From: Kribbella sandramycini
GTDB taxonomy: Bacteria; Actinomycetota; Actinomycetes; Propionibacteriales; Kribbellaceae
Reading direction: 5' to 3'
Assembly: GCF_013131805.1 (NCBI RefSeq)
Contig: NZ_JABJRC010000004.1
Location: 124,001-188,000 of the forward strand
DNA: 64,000 bases
The notes under the pieces are model-generated. The model saw only the letters and a list, made by a program, of their open reading frames with translations. It did not search any database and had not been told where the DNA came from. Below are positions 50,307 through 60,461 of the stretch, one piece after another (the first letter of the stretch is position 1; every line of letters begins with the position of its first letter). A program made the position numbers and the translations under genes.

Positions 50307-51262
50307 GGCGGCGGCTCCTTCGAGCGCTACTGGTCCTTCTCCTCCTGCTGGCACCTCTGGGCGCGTTCGGGGTCTCGCTGCGCGTTCAGTACGCCGGTGA
50401 CCCGACGCCCCGGACTCGCAACAACGATGCGGTCTGGCTGGGCCACGCCTGGGTCGACGGCCGCAAGACCCAGGCAGACGTGACCGCACTGGCCGAACAG
50501 CTCAAGACCACCGGCATCCGGGATCTCTACGTCCACACGGGTCCGCTCGAGCACGACGGCACGCTGTCGCTGGCCGACGTCTCCCCCAAAGCACGCTGGT
50601 TCACGACTGCGATGCGGGCGGCGGCGCCCGGCGTCCGCGTGCAGTCCTGGCTCGGTGACATCGTCCAGCCAGGTAAGAACCCCGGTATGGATCTGGACGA
50701 CGCCGCCGTCCGCAAGCAAGTCGTTGTGTCGGCCAAAACCGTTCTGGCACAGGGCTTTCAGGGCATCCACTACGACTTCGAACCGGTCCGTTCCGGCTCC
50801 AAGGGCTTCCTGAGCATGCTGGACGAGACGAAGGCGCTCGGCGTCCCGCTGTCGGTCGCTGCCCACCAGATCGACCCGCTCTGGCACCTGCACCGCATCC
50901 CACTCGACAAGTGGTGGTCGCAGCAGTACTTCGGTGAGGTCGCCCGCCGGGTCAACCAGATCGCGGTGATGTCGTACGACACCGCCATGCCGCTGGAGTC
51001 TCTGTACGGCGGCTACGTCGCGAAGCAGACCAAGCTCGCCCTGGAGGTCACGCCGTCCAGCACTGACCTCCTCATGGGTCTGCCGGCCTACTGGGAACGC
51101 AACGCCACCCACTGGGGGCACGCCGAGACAGTGCAGGCTGCAGTGCGTGGCGCCCGGCTCGGGCTGGGCGACAACCCCCGCCAGAACTTCGGTCTGGCCA
51201 TCTACGTCGATTTCACCGCCACACCAGCGGATTGGGCGGCGTACCGAGACGGCTGGGTCTAG
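50303..51262 (+). CDS. Exported GH18-like glycoside hydrolase-fold protein
   Basis: Protein of 319 residues beginning with MRRRLLRALLVLLLLLAPLGAFG, a signal peptide or membrane anchor. The barrel has a reduced GH18 active-site strand, FQGIHYDFEPV, keeping the Asp and Glu of DxxDxDxE. IAVMSYDTAMP and LALEVTP match later barrel strands. It could be a chitinase-like or spore/peptidoglycan-related enzyme; the shortened motif leaves activity uncertain. It is coupled to the TetR gene and overlaps the convergent membrane-protein gene by 4 bp. Confidence 0.75.
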   Translation: MRRRLLRALLVLLLLLAPLGAFGVSLRVQYAGDPTPRTRNNDAVWLGHAWVDGRKTQADVTALAEQLKTTGIRDLYVHTGPLEHDGTLSLADVSPKARWFTTAMRAAAPGVRVQSWLGDIVQPGKNPGMDLDDAAVRKQVVVSAKTVLAQGFQGIHYDFEPVRSGSKGFLSMLDETKALGVPLSVAAHQIDPLWHLHRIPLDKWWSQQYFGEVARRVNQIAVMSYDTAMPLESLYGGYVAKQTKLALEVTPSSTDLLMGLPAYWERNATHWGHAETVQAAVRGARLGLGDNPRQNFGLAIYVDFTATPADWAAYRDGWV

Positions 51263-53007
51263 GCGAGCCCGACGCCGACCAGAATCAGCGTCCCGACCAC
51301 CAGGAACCCGAGTTCCAGCCATAGCGCCGGAGCGGGCCGCATTCGCTCCTTCTCGACCGCCGCAGTGGCGGACCGCAGTCGCAGTGCTTCGAAGATTGCG
51401 GTCACCTGTTCGACCTGGCCGGTCGCAATGCCTTTGAGGACGTGCCAGTCGTTGTCCGTCTCGATGTTCAGCCGGTCCTCGTCGAGGTCGATCGCGACGA
51501 CGGCCCGCCAGGGCACGACCTGCTCGAACCAACCGGCGCGTACCCAGAGGTGCGTCGCTGTGGCGGTAACGCGGAAGAACACCGGGAACGCAGCTATGTG
51601 GATCAAGACCGTCCCGAGCACGAGAACGCAGACGGCGACGAACCAATCGCCCCAGAGCGCAAACGCCGCGGCCGCGACGGGCAAACCTGCCACCAGCGCG
51701 ATCAGCGCCGGTTTCGACCACCAGAACCGCGGCTCCAGCGGCGCCTCCCACGGCAGCACCGGCAATTCGGTGGCCGGATCGATCTCCGGCTCGGGCGGCA
51801 GGTTCTGGGCACTCAGGGGGCCGTCAAAGCCGTCCGCCAGCTCCCGCCACCACAGGACCTGCCGCGGGGCCCGGAACGACCGCTCCGGCCGGAAGACGTG
51901 TCCACCGATCAGAATCGTCGGCCAGGCCCGCTCCGCCAGCTCGCCGACCAGTAGTGCGTCGCCGCGGTATTTCTGCAGCTTCGCGCTCAGCTCTTGCCGG
52001 TACCGCCGCGGCACTTCCTCCTCGTCCTCGCCGAGCGCATCGAATGCCTTCAGCAGCTCCAGTTCCGCATTCTCGTCGTCCGGCGTCAGCTCGATGAATC
52101 CCAGCAGGACGTCGCCGTCCGCGGAGTAGACCGCGAAGGCCTCCGAGGTGTCCGGCTCGACCCGCACCGGCAGCCCTTGTGCCAGCCAGGACCGGCGTGG
52201 TCGCGCCCGCCGCACCTTTAGATCCCGGAGGACGAGCAGCGCGGCCAAGAGCCAGGCACTGCCGGCCGCAGTGATCCAGTACGTGTAATCGGCCGGCTCA
52301 GCGACCGGCCTGATCCATTCGGCGTCAGCCAGGTCGACGAAGACCGGAATCTGCGCGCCGGTCTCGTGGTCGTCGAACATCGTCACGGTGTGGGTCCTGC
52401 CGTTCGGCAGCTCCAGGATGATTTCGCCCTCTTCGCCTTGTGCCTTCACCACAGCGGTCTGTTCGACAGCACGCTGCAGATGAGCCTCCTCGCGTCCGTC
52501 CTGCCAGTTCATCAGCAGCAGCGCGGCAATCCCCGCCAGCATCAGCGCACCGGCAACACCCAGCCGAAGGGTCAGACCAACGGCTGAGGCCGCTGGAACC
52601 TGCACCTGGCGACGCTGTGACCGCATGACCAACGACCGTTGCTCACGCCCGGCCGCTAGCATCCAGCAGAGCAGCGCGACACACGCTGCGCCGTAGACCG
52701 TCCAGGCGATCCGTGCTTCGACGAAGTCGTCGTACCGGAGCTCGAGGACCATGAACACGACGCCGGCCGTCAGTGCGACGACCGGCTGCCACCAGAGCAG
52801 GAGGAGCGAAGCGAGGCAGGCGACAAAGGCCGCCGAGAAGACAGGGTCGGGCCCGCAGTACGCCGGATCCTCGACCGAGCAGGGGATGTCCTCGCCGGTG
52901 AAGATCGACACCGCCACCGCAGCGCCCCAGCCGACCGGCAGCAGCCAGCGGTAGAGCCAGCTGGGTACGACGGTGCGCACCCAGCGCGTCGCGAACTCGC
53001 CTGTCAT
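51259..53007 (-). CDS. Multi-pass membrane protein with PH-like domain, unknown function
   Basis: Protein of 582 residues that I cannot assign to a named function. About four hydrophobic segments lie in the first 170 residues, one near 240-260 and two at ~425-465, with one more at the extreme C-terminus. A soluble domain at ~270-400 includes an acidic stretch (FDALGEDEEEVPRRYRQEL split) and the segment after residue ~465 (RVTATATHLWVRAGWFEQVVPWRAV) resembles bacterial PH domains. No signal peptide. It sits alone between convergent and same-strand neighbours. Confidence 0.7.
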   Translation of the reverse strand: MTGEFATRWVRTVVPSWLYRWLLPVGWGAAVAVSIFTGEDIPCSVEDPAYCGPDPVFSAAFVACLASLLLLWWQPVVALTAGVVFMVLELRYDDFVEARIAWTVYGAACVALLCWMLAAGREQRSLVMRSQRRQVQVPAASAVGLTLRLGVAGALMLAGIAALLLMNWQDGREEAHLQRAVEQTAVVKAQGEEGEIILELPNGRTHTVTMFDDHETGAQIPVFVDLADAEWIRPVAEPADYTYWITAAGSAWLLAALLVLRDLKVRRARPRRSWLAQGLPVRVEPDTSEAFAVYSADGDVLLGFIELTPDDENAELELLKAFDALGEDEEEVPRRYRQELSAKLQKYRGDALLVGELAERAWPTILIGGHVFRPERSFRAPRQVLWWRELADGFDGPLSAQNLPPEPEIDPATELPVLPWEAPLEPRFWWSKPALIALVAGLPVAAAAFALWGDWFVAVCVLVLGTVLIHIAAFPVFFRVTATATHLWVRAGWFEQVVPWRAVVAIDLDEDRLNIETDNDWHVLKGIATGQVEQVTAIFEALRLRSATAAVEKERMRPAPALWLELGFLVVGTLILVGVGLA

Positions 53008-53046
53008 GGAGTCCCCCTCCGGCCACCGGTAGGAGAACTCTAGAGG

Positions 53047-54729
53047 TCAGCGGGCGCGCTGCACGCGACCTTCGTCCCAGACCGGCTCGTCGGATTCGTA
53101 GACGGTTCCGTCGGCGCCGAAAACCAGATGCCGGTCGAAGCCGCGAGCGAACCAGCGGTCGTGCGTGACCGCGAGGACCGTGCCGTCGAAGGAGTCCAGC
53201 CCCTCCTCCAGCGCCTCGGCAGACTCGACGTCCAGGTTGTCCGTCGGCTCGTCGAGCAGTAGCAGCGTCGCGCCAGAGAGCTCCAGGAGGAGGATCTGGA
53301 AGCGGGCCTGCTGGCCGCCGGAGAGGCTGTCGAAGGACTGCTCCGCGGCGTGGGCCAGCTCGTACCGGTCCAGCTTGCGGGAGGCCAGCTCGCGCCCCAT
53401 CCCGTCGCGGTGGTCGTCACCGCGATGCAGGATCTCCAGAAGCGTCTTGCCGACCAGCTCCGGGTGCTCATGGGTCTGGGCGAACCAGCCCGGCCGAACC
53501 CGCGCCCCGAGCTTCACGACCCCGCTGTGCGCGACCGGCGCGATCGGAACCTCACCGATCGGCTGGTGCTCGACGTCCGGGTCGGTGCCGCCGTTGGCGA
53601 GCAGCCGGAGGAAGTGCGACTTCCCAGAGCCGTTGGAGCCCAGGACGGCGACTCGCTCGCCGTACCAGACCTCCAGGTCGAACGGCTTCATCAGACCGGT
53701 CAGCTCGAGCTGGGTGGCCACCACTGCCCGCTTGCCCGTGCGACCGCCGGTCAGCCGCATGCTGACCTTCTGCTCGCGCGGCAGCTCCTGCGGCGGACCG
53801 ATCTCCTCGAACTTGCGCAGCCGCGTCTGGGCCGCCTTGTAGCGCGAGGCGAGCCCGTCGTTGTACGCCGCCTTGACCTTGTACATCTGCACCAGAGCCT
53901 TGAGCTTCGCGTGCTCCTCGTCCCACCGCCGGCGCAGCTCCTCGAACCGCTCGAAGCGGTCCCGCCGAGCCTCGTGGTACGTCCGGAACCCGCCGCCGTG
54001 CGTCCACGCGGTGTTGCCGGCGGCACCGAGCTCGACGGTGATGATCCGCGTTGCGGTGTTGGCCAGTAGCTCCCGGTCGTGGCTGATGTAGAGCACGGTC
54101 TTGTCGGTCGTCCGCAGCTGCTCCTCGAGCCAGCGCTTGGCCGGCACGTCGAGGTAGTTGTCCGGCTCGTCGAGCATCAGAACCTCGTCCGGACCACGCA
54201 GCAACGCCTCCAGCACCAGACGCTTCTGCTCACCGCCGGACAGCGTCTTCACCTCGCGCCAGCGACAGCTGTCGTACGGGACGCCGAGCGCGGCCATCGT
54301 GCAGACGTCCCAGAGGACCTCGGCGTCGTACCCGCCGACCTCGCCCCAGTCCGCGATCGCCTGCGCGTACTTGAGCTGGGTCTTCTCGTCGTCGGCCTCC
54401 ATCATCGCCAGCTCGGCCTGCTCCAGCGTGGCGGCGGCCTCGCGGATCGCCTCCGGCGCAACGCCGAGCAGCAGGTCGCGAACCGTGGTCTCGTCCCGCA
54501 CCGAGCCGACGAACTGCCGCATCACCCCGAGGCCGCCGGAGCGCGAGATGCTCCCGCTGTGCGCCTTCAGGTCGCCGGAGATGATCTTGGTCAGCGTGGT
54601 CTTCCCCGAACCGTTCGCCCCGACCAGCGCCACCTTCGCGCCGTCCCCGACCCGGAACGTGACGTCGTCCAGCAAGACCCGACCATCCGGCAGTTCGAAG
54701 CCGATGCCGGCAACATCCACGTGACCCAT
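53047..54729 (-). CDS. ABC-F family ATP-binding protein
   Basis: Soluble protein of 560 residues with two ATPase domains and no membrane segments, so a ribosome-associated ABC-F rather than a transporter. Walker A motifs are LVGANGSGKTTL and LGSNGSGKSHFL; signatures are LSGGEQKRL and LSGGQQARF; Walker B are LMLDEPDNYLD and LLLDEPTDNLD. The charged inter-domain linker around residues 240-320 (YHEARRDRFERFEELRRRWDE split) is the P-site tRNA interaction motif. It may act in translation quality control or antibiotic protection; no nearby gene decides between them. Confidence 0.92.
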   Translation of the reverse strand: MGHVDVAGIGFELPDGRVLLDDVTFRVGDGAKVALVGANGSGKTTLTKIISGDLKAHSGSISRSGGLGVMRQFVGSVRDETTVRDLLLGVAPEAIREAAATLEQAELAMMEADDEKTQLKYAQAIADWGEVGGYDAEVLWDVCTMAALGVPYDSCRWREVKTLSGGEQKRLVLEALLRGPDEVLMLDEPDNYLDVPAKRWLEEQLRTTDKTVLYISHDRELLANTATRIITVELGAAGNTAWTHGGGFRTYHEARRDRFERFEELRRRWDEEHAKLKALVQMYKVKAAYNDGLASRYKAAQTRLRKFEEIGPPQELPREQKVSMRLTGGRTGKRAVVATQLELTGLMKPFDLEVWYGERVAVLGSNGSGKSHFLRLLANGGTDPDVEHQPIGEVPIAPVAHSGVVKLGARVRPGWFAQTHEHPELVGKTLLEILHRGDDHRDGMGRELASRKLDRYELAHAAEQSFDSLSGGQQARFQILLLELSGATLLLLDEPTDNLDVESAEALEEGLDSFDGTVLAVTHDRWFARGFDRHLVFGADGTVYESDEPVWDEGRVQRAR

Positions 54730-54777
54730 AGGCCTAGTCTGACCGGCGGACCGGGCACCAGGCGAACGGATATCCCG

Positions 54778-55527
54778 TCACCAGCCGGTCAGGGCGTTCA
54801 GGTAGGTACTACCGCTCGGACGGACGCTCCCGGTCATGAACAGCTTCAGTGGCGCCGCGAACAGCCCGTACGTGCGGCTCCCGGTGAAGAAGCCCGGTGT
54901 CGTACAGCCGGTGTACTCGACCCAGATCTCCCGAATCCCCGCTGCCGTGCTGAACCGCAGCGCAATCGCCTCGGTCGGCCGGGCGGCCTCTGGAGCGCAC
55001 TTGAAGACCGGCAGCGCCGGGTTGCGCTCCGGCAGCACCTTGATCGCGTCGACCACCTGCTGGGCGACCTTCGCGTCGAAGCGCTCGTGACCGAGCACCT
55101 CTCCGCCCGGCACCTGGTAGCGACAGGCCTGCAGCCCAGTCACCGGTGTGCTCACGTCGAGCCCGGCCGGGACCGCTCCGGCCTCTTCAACCCCCTTGAT
55201 CGGGTGGTCTGTCGGGCAGGCAGTGTCAGCCTCGTACGACGGTGCAATGCCCTGCGTCCGGTTGTCCTTGGCCGCAGTCGGCACCTCCGCGCTCCCAGCG
55301 GAGTTCGTCGGCGTCCCACCGCTACCGAGCACGCTCCACGCGCCCCCGACCGCCACCACGACCAGAACGGACGCAGCGACCCCGTTCAGCGCACGCCGGC
55401 GTCGGCGTACCCGTTTGCGGGCTACGGCCGCCAGACCGGCGCCGCGCAGTTCGCTGGTCGCGCTGCGGTCCTGGAACGCCGAAGCGAACTTGGGGCCGAG
55501 CTCCTGCTCAGGGTCGTGCTCAGGCAT
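54778..55527 (-). CDS. Single-pass membrane protein linked to the SigE-type sigma factor (anti-sigma-like candidate)
   Basis: Protein of 249 residues with a cytoplasmic N-terminus (~40 residues, containing LGPKFASAFQDRS), a basic stretch KRVRRRRR, one membrane helix (residues ~48-67) and an outside domain with several Cys (ACP, ACRYQ, FKCAP, TGCTTPG). It overlaps the sigma gene by 8 bp, the layout of sigma/anti-sigma pairs. No ZAS zinc motif is visible, so the anti-sigma role is a guess from position only. Confidence 0.7.
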   Translation of the reverse strand: MPEHDPEQELGPKFASAFQDRSATSELRGAGLAAVARKRVRRRRRALNGVAASVLVVVAVGGAWSVLGSGGTPTNSAGSAEVPTAAKDNRTQGIAPSYEADTACPTDHPIKGVEEAGAVPAGLDVSTPVTGLQACRYQVPGGEVLGHERFDAKVAQQVVDAIKVLPERNPALPVFKCAPEAARPTEAIALRFSTAAGIREIWVEYTGCTTPGFFTGSRTYGLFAAPLKLFMTGSVRPSGSTYLNALTGW

Positions 55528-56053
55528 CTTCGGCTCCTTCCTTGCTCAGCGTGGTCTTCAAAGCGGCCAGTGCGCGGTGCACATGCGACCGTGCGGTCGC
55601 CTCCGCGCAATGCAGCAGTACGCCGATCTCGGCGTACGAAAGCTCTTCGTAGAACCGCAGTACGACGGCGGCGCGCTGCTTGTCCGGCAGCGTCGCGCAG
55701 AGCGCCCAAACGGCCTCCGACTCGGCTCTGTCGACTGCGCCGTCCGGTGCGGCCGATGCCGTGCGGACAGGGTCCTCGACGGGTGCCTCGCGACGGCGGA
55801 ACCGCCGCCACCAGGAGATGTGCGCGTTCACCACCATCCGCTTCACGTAGGCCTCTGGGTCATCAGCCCTGCTGACCCGGGCCCAGCGGGCACAGGCGGT
55901 CGTCAGAGCGTCCTGGACGGCGTCCTCGGCCAGCGACTTGTCCCCGGTCAGGACATAGGCGAACCGCAGCAGTGCATCGCCCTTCTGGCCGACCCACTGC
56001 TCGAACTCGATCGCGTCCGATCGCGCCTCTGCTGCCGCCAAGGCTGCCTCCAT
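55520..56053 (-). CDS. RNA polymerase sigma factor, SigE/ECF family
   Basis: Sigma-70-family protein of 177 residues. Region 2 is GDALLRFAYVLTGDKSLAEDAVQDALTTACARWARV (split), and region 4 is LPDKQRAAVVLRFYEELSYAEIGVLLHCAEATARSHVHRAL (split). These are typical of the actinobacterial SigE-like SigE70 group. The ATG at 56053 is preferred; the frame to 56089 adds a basic tail with no counterpart. It starts 4 bp after the methyltransferase stop and overlaps the membrane-protein gene, so truA, methyltransferase, sigma factor and membrane protein are in one tight string. Confidence 0.9.
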   Translation of the reverse strand: MEAALAAAEARSDAIEFEQWVGQKGDALLRFAYVLTGDKSLAEDAVQDALTTACARWARVSRADDPEAYVKRMVVNAHISWWRRFRRREAPVEDPVRTASAAPDGAVDRAESEAVWALCATLPDKQRAAVVLRFYEELSYAEIGVLLHCAEATARSHVHRALAALKTTLSKEGAEDA

Positions 56054-56057
56054 ACCC

Positions 56058-56669
56058 TCAGGACGGCGCCGGACCCGCGTTCGTTGCACGCAGTACCCGG
56101 AACCCCTTGGCGCTGCCGACGCGCTCGCAGGGGTAGCCCTGCTCGGTCATCCAGCGCTGCAGCGAGTCGCCACCGAGGTTCTTGCCGACGACGAACCATG
56201 CCACGCCATCCGGTGCAAGGCGAGCCAACCAGCGCAACAACATCTTGTGCAGCTCCGGCTTGCCGATGTGGATCGCCGGATTCGACCAGATCTGGTCGAA
56301 CCGCACGTCGTCCGGGACGTCGTCCACCAGCACCGCATGAACCCGGTCGCCGACGCCGGCCCGGCGTGCGTTCTCCGCGGTCAGCTCGACCGCTCTGGTG
56401 TTCACGTCGACCGCCCAGACCACAGCGCTCGACTCCACCGCCAGCGCACACGCGATCGGCCCGTAGCCGGTTCCCAGGTCGAGGAATGTGCCCGACTCTT
56501 TCGGCGGCTCCACCTCACGCAGCAACACCGCCGTACCGATGTCCAGCCGGTCCCGGGAGAACACTCCGGTCGCCGTGGTGAACGTATAGTCCCGGCCCCA
56601 GATCCGCGCCTCGACAGTACGCCGTACGTCGGCGGAGCCCGGCTCCGCCGAGAAGTAGTGGTCAGCCAC
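56058..56669 (-). CDS. SAM-dependent methyltransferase, RsmC-like
   Basis: Class I methyltransferase of 203 residues. The SAM-binding motif is [16 protein letters not shown], followed by [15 protein letters not shown]. The catalytic motif of RsmC/RlmG-type rRNA guanine methylases (NPPFH) appears as SNPAIHIG. The opening [23 protein letters not shown] is typical of the actinobacterial branch. The GTG at 56669 has GGGGAGAGG upstream and overlaps truA by 8 bp. An rRNA N2-guanine target is likely but not certain. Confidence 0.87.
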   Translation of the reverse strand: MADHYFSAEPGSADVRRTVEARIWGRDYTFTTATGVFSRDRLDIGTAVLLREVEPPKESGTFLDLGTGYGPIACALAVESSAVVWAVDVNTRAVELTAENARRAGVGDRVHAVLVDDVPDDVRFDQIWSNPAIHIGKPELHKMLLRWLARLAPDGVAWFVVGKNLGGDSLQRWMTEQGYPCERVGSAKGFRVLRATNAGPAPS

Positions 56670-57474
56670 GCTGGTGTACCTCTCCCCTGACCTGTCGAGC
56701 CTCCAGAGCCCGCGCGGCCAGCTCGTCGTCCGCTGGGTACCGCACCTCCTCCAGTGTGAGGCCATGCGCCGGCACTACCGCCACCGCCGAATCCCGCACC
56801 TTTCCGGCCAGCACACCAGCCGGCCAGTCCACCTCACGCCGTCCGTCCCCCACTGGGAGCATCGACCCGACCAGCGCCCGCACCATCGAGTGACAGAAGG
56901 CATCGGCGATCACTGTGCCCTCCAACAGGCCAGGGGCCGTGCGCTGCCAGGAGAAGTCCAGCAGGGCCCGCACCGTACTGGCGCCCTCCCGCTTCTTGCA
57001 GAACGCGGCAAAGTCGTGCTCCCCCAACAGCTGAGCCGCCGCCGCATTCATCCGCTCCACATCCAGCGGCCGCGGCACCCTCAGCACGTGGCCCCGCGTC
57101 AGCGGATCCCACGCAGCCTGCTCATCACACAGCCGGTAGACGTAGCGGCGAGCCATTGCCGAGAACCTGGCGTCAAAACCCTCTGGAGCCGCCGCCACGG
57201 CCGTAACGACCACATCCGCAGGCAGGACGCCGTTCAGCCCCCGCAGCAGCCTGTGCGGCTCCACAGGCCCGTCGAGGTCGACATGTGTGACCTGGCCACG
57301 AGCATGGACGCCGGTGTCCGTCCGGCCGGCACACACCATCGAGACTGGCTCCGGAAGGCGCAGTACGACGCGCAGTGCGTCCTCCAGAGCACCTTGGACG
57401 GTGCGGAGATCGTTCTGCCGGGCCCAGCCGTGAAAGGCCGTCCCGTCGTACTTGAGGTCAATCCGCCAACGCAC
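56662..57474 (-). CDS. truA: tRNA pseudouridine synthase A
   Basis: Makes pseudouridine at positions 38-40 of the tRNA anticodon stem. The protein has 270 residues. [17 protein letters not shown] opens the protein, and the catalytic Asp is in [36 protein letters not shown] is the conserved C-terminal block. GTG start at 57474. It lies downstream of rplQ, the conserved position, but a terminator hairpin separates them. Confidence 0.96.
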   Translation of the reverse strand: MRWRIDLKYDGTAFHGWARQNDLRTVQGALEDALRVVLRLPEPVSMVCAGRTDTGVHARGQVTHVDLDGPVEPHRLLRGLNGVLPADVVVTAVAAAPEGFDARFSAMARRYVYRLCDEQAAWDPLTRGHVLRVPRPLDVERMNAAAAQLLGEHDFAAFCKKREGASTVRALLDFSWQRTAPGLLEGTVIADAFCHSMVRALVGSMLPVGDGRREVDWPAGVLAGKVRDSAVAVVPAHGLTLEEVRYPADDELAARALEARQVRGEVHQRG

Positions 57475-57490
57475 ACGGCAATCTAACGCA

Positions 57491-57526
57491 ACAGCGCCCC
57501 CTCGCCGGAAAGCGAGGGGGCGCTGT
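57491..57526 (-). terminator. Terminator hairpin between rplQ and truA
   Basis: A perfect 15-bp stem ACAGCGCCCCCTCGC / GCGAGGGGGCGCTGT with a CGGAAA loop, 14 bp past the rplQ stop on the minus strand. It should end most ribosomal-operon transcripts and would reduce truA read-through. Confidence 0.88.
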
Positions 57527-57540
57527 CGGTGGAACGAGGC

Positions 57541-58209
57541 TTACTTGTCGTCCTCGGTCTCGCCGGCCTTGGTGAAGCCCGCGGCCTCGGCGTCCGCCTC
57601 GGTCTTGAACCAGACCTCGGCGACCGTCTGGTCGTACCACGGCGAGTCGGTGCCGTGGAACTTCATCGAGTTCTCGTTGCCCTTGATCGTGAAGCCCTCG
57701 GGCGCGGAGCCGTCGGCCAGCGGGGCGGCCGAGTTCTCGAACTTGCCGGCCTCGACGTCCTGAACCTTCGGCGCGTCGGCGACCTTCTCCTCGGCCTTCG
57801 GGGCGGCCGTCTTCTTGGCGGCAGCCTTCTTGGCCGGCTTCTTCGAGTCGCTCAGCGCCTCGACCAGCTCGATCCGCACCATGGGGGCGTTGTCGCCCTT
57901 GCGCGGGCCGAGCTTGGTGATCCGGGTGTAGCCACCCGGACGGTCGGCGTACCGCTCGCCGAGCTCGGTGAACAGCACGTGCACGACGGTCTTGTTCTTG
58001 ATCCGCTTCATCACCTGACGGCGCGAGTTCAGGTCACCGCGCTTGGCCTTGGTGATGAACGACTCGGCCAGCGGCTGCAGGCGCTTGGCCTTGGCCGCGG
58101 TGGTGGTGATGGCGCCGTGCTCGAACAGCGACGTCGCGAGGTTGCTGAGGATCAGCTTCTCGTGCGCCGGGCTGCCGCCCAGCCGGGCACCCTTGGTGGG
58201 GGTAGGCAT
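57541..58209 (-). CDS. rplQ: 50S ribosomal protein L17, with C-terminal extension
   Basis: The core ([26 protein letters not shown] split, first ~120 residues) is L17. A ~100-residue extension follows: a Lys/Ala-rich segment ([20 protein letters not shown]) and an acidic tail. Extensions of this kind are frequent in actinobacterial L17. The protein has 222 residues. It follows rpoA by 44 bp in the alpha operon. Confidence 0.97.
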   Translation of the reverse strand: MPTPTKGARLGGSPAHEKLILSNLATSLFEHGAITTTAAKAKRLQPLAESFITKAKRGDLNSRRQVMKRIKNKTVVHVLFTELGERYADRPGGYTRITKLGPRKGDNAPMVRIELVEALSDSKKPAKKAAAKKTAAPKAEEKVADAPKVQDVEAGKFENSAAPLADGSAPEGFTIKGNENSMKFHGTDSPWYDQTVAEVWFKTEADAEAAGFTKAGETEDDK

Positions 58210-58253
58210 CTCTTACTCCAGAAAGGATTTCAGGCCTTTTGGCCCGGGTGGGT

Positions 58254-59279
58254 TCAGTACTGCTCGGTCTCGGCGAAGCTCTCGTCGTCGTCCTCGGACT
58301 CGGTGCCGTAGGCCTCGGTGGCCGCACGGAGGTCGAAACCGGGGGGCGAGTCCTTCAGCGACAGGCCCATCTCGGCCAGCTTCAGCTTGACCTCGTCGAT
58401 CGACTTGGAGCCGAAGTTCCGGATGTCCAGCAGGTCCTGCTCGCTGCGCGAGATCAGCTCACCCACGGTGTGGATGCCCTCACGCTTGAGGCAGTTGTAC
58501 GAGCGGACGGTCAGCTGCAGGTCCTCGACCGGCAGGGCCAGGTCGGCCGCCATCTGCTCGTCGACCGGCGACGGGCCGATGTCGATACCCTCGGCCTCGA
58601 CGTTCAGCTCGCGGGCCAGCCCGAACAGCTCGACCAGCGTCTTACCGGCCGACGCGACGGCGTCGCGGGGCAGCATCGACGGCTTGGTCTCGACGTCGAC
58701 CACGAGGCGGTCGAAGTCGGTGCGCTGCTCGACACGGGTCGCCTCGACCTTGTAGGTGACCTTGAGGACCGGGGAGTAGATCGAGTCGACCGGCATCCGG
58801 CCGATCTCGGCGTCCGCGGACTTGTTCTGGATCGCCGACACGTAGCCGCGGCCCCGCTCGACGACCAGCTCCATCTCGAGCCGGCCCTTCTCGTTCAGGG
58901 TGGCGATCTTCAGGTCGGGGTTGTGCACCTCGACACCGGCCGGCGGCGCGATGTCGGCGGCGGTCACGTCACCGGGGCCCTGCTTGCGCAGGTACATGGT
59001 GACCGGCTCGTCGTGCTCGGAGGAGACGACCAGGTCCTTCAGGTTCAGGATCAGCTGGGTGGCGTCTTCCTTCACCCCGGCCACGGTCGAGAACTCGTGC
59101 AGGACGCCGTCGACCTTGATGCTGGTCACCGCCGCGCCCGGGATGGACGACAGCAGCGTGCGGCGGATGGAGTTGCCGAGGGTGTAGCCGAAGCCGGGCT
59201 CCAGCGGCTCGATCACGAACCGCGAGCGGTGCTCGTCGACGACCTCTTCGGTCAGGGTGGGGCGCTGTGCAATAAGCAA
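58254..59279 (-). CDS. rpoA: RNA polymerase alpha subunit
   Basis: Protein of 341 residues. The N-terminal dimerisation domain carries [28 protein letters not shown] (split) and the C-terminal domain has [18 protein letters not shown] and [16 protein letters not shown], which bind UP elements and activators. Spacer to rpsD is 103 bp and contains a hairpin. ATG (MLIAQRPTL) at 59279. Confidence 0.98.
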   Translation of the reverse strand: MLIAQRPTLTEEVVDEHRSRFVIEPLEPGFGYTLGNSIRRTLLSSIPGAAVTSIKVDGVLHEFSTVAGVKEDATQLILNLKDLVVSSEHDEPVTMYLRKQGPGDVTAADIAPPAGVEVHNPDLKIATLNEKGRLEMELVVERGRGYVSAIQNKSADAEIGRMPVDSIYSPVLKVTYKVEATRVEQRTDFDRLVVDVETKPSMLPRDAVASAGKTLVELFGLARELNVEAEGIDIGPSPVDEQMAADLALPVEDLQLTVRSYNCLKREGIHTVGELISRSEQDLLDIRNFGSKSIDEVKLKLAEMGLSLKDSPPGFDLRAATEAYGTESEDDDESFAETEQY

Positions 59280-59344
59280 CTTCGTGTTCCTTCGCTGTTC
59301 GCGACGACCACTATTTGAGGTCGCGAGAGGTGAAGAACCACCGA

Positions 59345-59376
59345 ACCGGCCGGCGGCTCGGGAGCCACCGGCCGGT
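59345..59376 (-). terminator. Hairpin in the rpsD-rpoA spacer
   Basis: Arms ACCGGCCGG and CCGGCCGGT flank an inner GGCT-CGGG-AGCC stem. It lies 7 bp after the rpsD stop on the minus strand. It could attenuate transcription into rpoA or stabilise the rpsD 3' end; a full terminator inside this operon would be unusual. Confidence 0.6.
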
Positions 59377-59382
59377 ACCGGA

Positions 59383-59991
59383 TCAGTTCTTCGAGTAGAG
59401 CTCGACGATCAGGTGCTCGGCGACCTGGGTGTCGATCTGCTGCCGGGTCGGCAGCTGGTGGACGAGGATGCGCAGCCGCTCGGGCAGCACCTCGAGCCAG
59501 GCCGGGACGACGCGCTCGGCGTGCGTCTCCCGGGCGATGATGAACGGCGTCGTCTCGACCGACTTGGCCTTGACATCGATGATGTCGTGGGCGGCCACCC
59601 GGTACGACGGGATGTTCACCTTGATGCCGTTCACGGTGAAGTGACCGTGGACGACGAGCTGACGGGCCTGCCGGCGGGTCCGGGCCAGGCCGGAGCGGTA
59701 GACCACGTTGTCGAGACGCGACTCGAGGATGATCAGCAGGTTGTCACCGGTCTTGCCGGAGCGCCGCGAGGCCTCCTCGTAGTACCGGCGGAACTGCTTC
59801 TCGAGAACGCCGTAGGAGAAGCGGGCCTTCTGCTTCTCGCGCAGCTGGAGCAGGTACTCGCTCTCCTTCGGACGGCCGCGGCCGTGCATACCCGGGGGGT
59901 ACGGACGACGCTCGAACGCCTTGTCGCCACCGACGAGGTCAACCCCGAGACGGCGCGACTTCTTGGTCATGGGACCGGTGTAACGGGCCAT
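59383..59991 (-). CDS. rpsD: 30S ribosomal protein S4
   Basis: Primary 16S rRNA-binding protein of 202 residues. It begins [19 protein letters not shown] and carries the S4 RNA-binding domain [32 protein letters not shown] (split). No N-terminal zinc Cys cluster is present (Cys-minus form). 24 bp after rpsK. Confidence 0.98.
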   Translation of the reverse strand: MARYTGPMTKKSRRLGVDLVGGDKAFERRPYPPGMHGRGRPKESEYLLQLREKQKARFSYGVLEKQFRRYYEEASRRSGKTGDNLLIILESRLDNVVYRSGLARTRRQARQLVVHGHFTVNGIKVNIPSYRVAAHDIIDVKAKSVETTPFIIARETHAERVVPAWLEVLPERLRILVHQLPTRQQIDTQVAEHLIVELYSKN

Positions 59992-60015
59992 TTTCGCTGC
60001 CTACCTTTCTTGGGG

Positions 60016-60423
60016 TCAGACCCGGCGCCGCTTGGGAGGGCGGCAGCCGTTGTGAGCGGTCGGGGTGACGTCCTGGATCGTGCCGACCTCGAGGCCGACG
60101 GCGCCCAGCGAACGGATCGCGGTCTCCCGGCCGGAGCCAGGGCCCTTCACGAACACGTCGATCTTGCGCATCCCGTGCTCCATCGCGCGGCGCCCGGCGG
60201 CCTCGGCGGCCATCTGCGCGGCGAACGGGGTGGACTTGCGCGAGCCCTTGAAGCCGACGGTGCCCGCGGAAGCCCACGAGATGACCGCGCCGGTCGGGTC
60301 GGTGATCGTCACGATCGTGTTGTTGAACGTGCTCTTGATGTGCGCGTGGCCGGCGGCCACGTTCTTCTTCTCCTTGCGGCGCACCTTCTTCGCGCCGGCC
60401 GCGGTGCGGCTCTTGGGAGGCAT
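60016..60423 (-). CDS. rpsK: 30S ribosomal protein S11
   Basis: Platform protein of 135 residues with [36 protein letters not shown] and the C-terminal [18 protein letters not shown], all diagnostic. It lies 38 bp after rpsM in the conserved alpha operon. Confidence 0.98.
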   Translation of the reverse strand: MPPKSRTAAGAKKVRRKEKKNVAAGHAHIKSTFNNTIVTITDPTGAVISWASAGTVGFKGSRKSTPFAAQMAAEAAGRRAMEHGMRKIDVFVKGPGSGRETAIRSLGAVGLEVGTIQDVTPTAHNGCRPPKRRRV

Positions 60424-60461
60424 AGGTCAGATACTCCTGGAGTGGTCGACGGTCATCCGGG

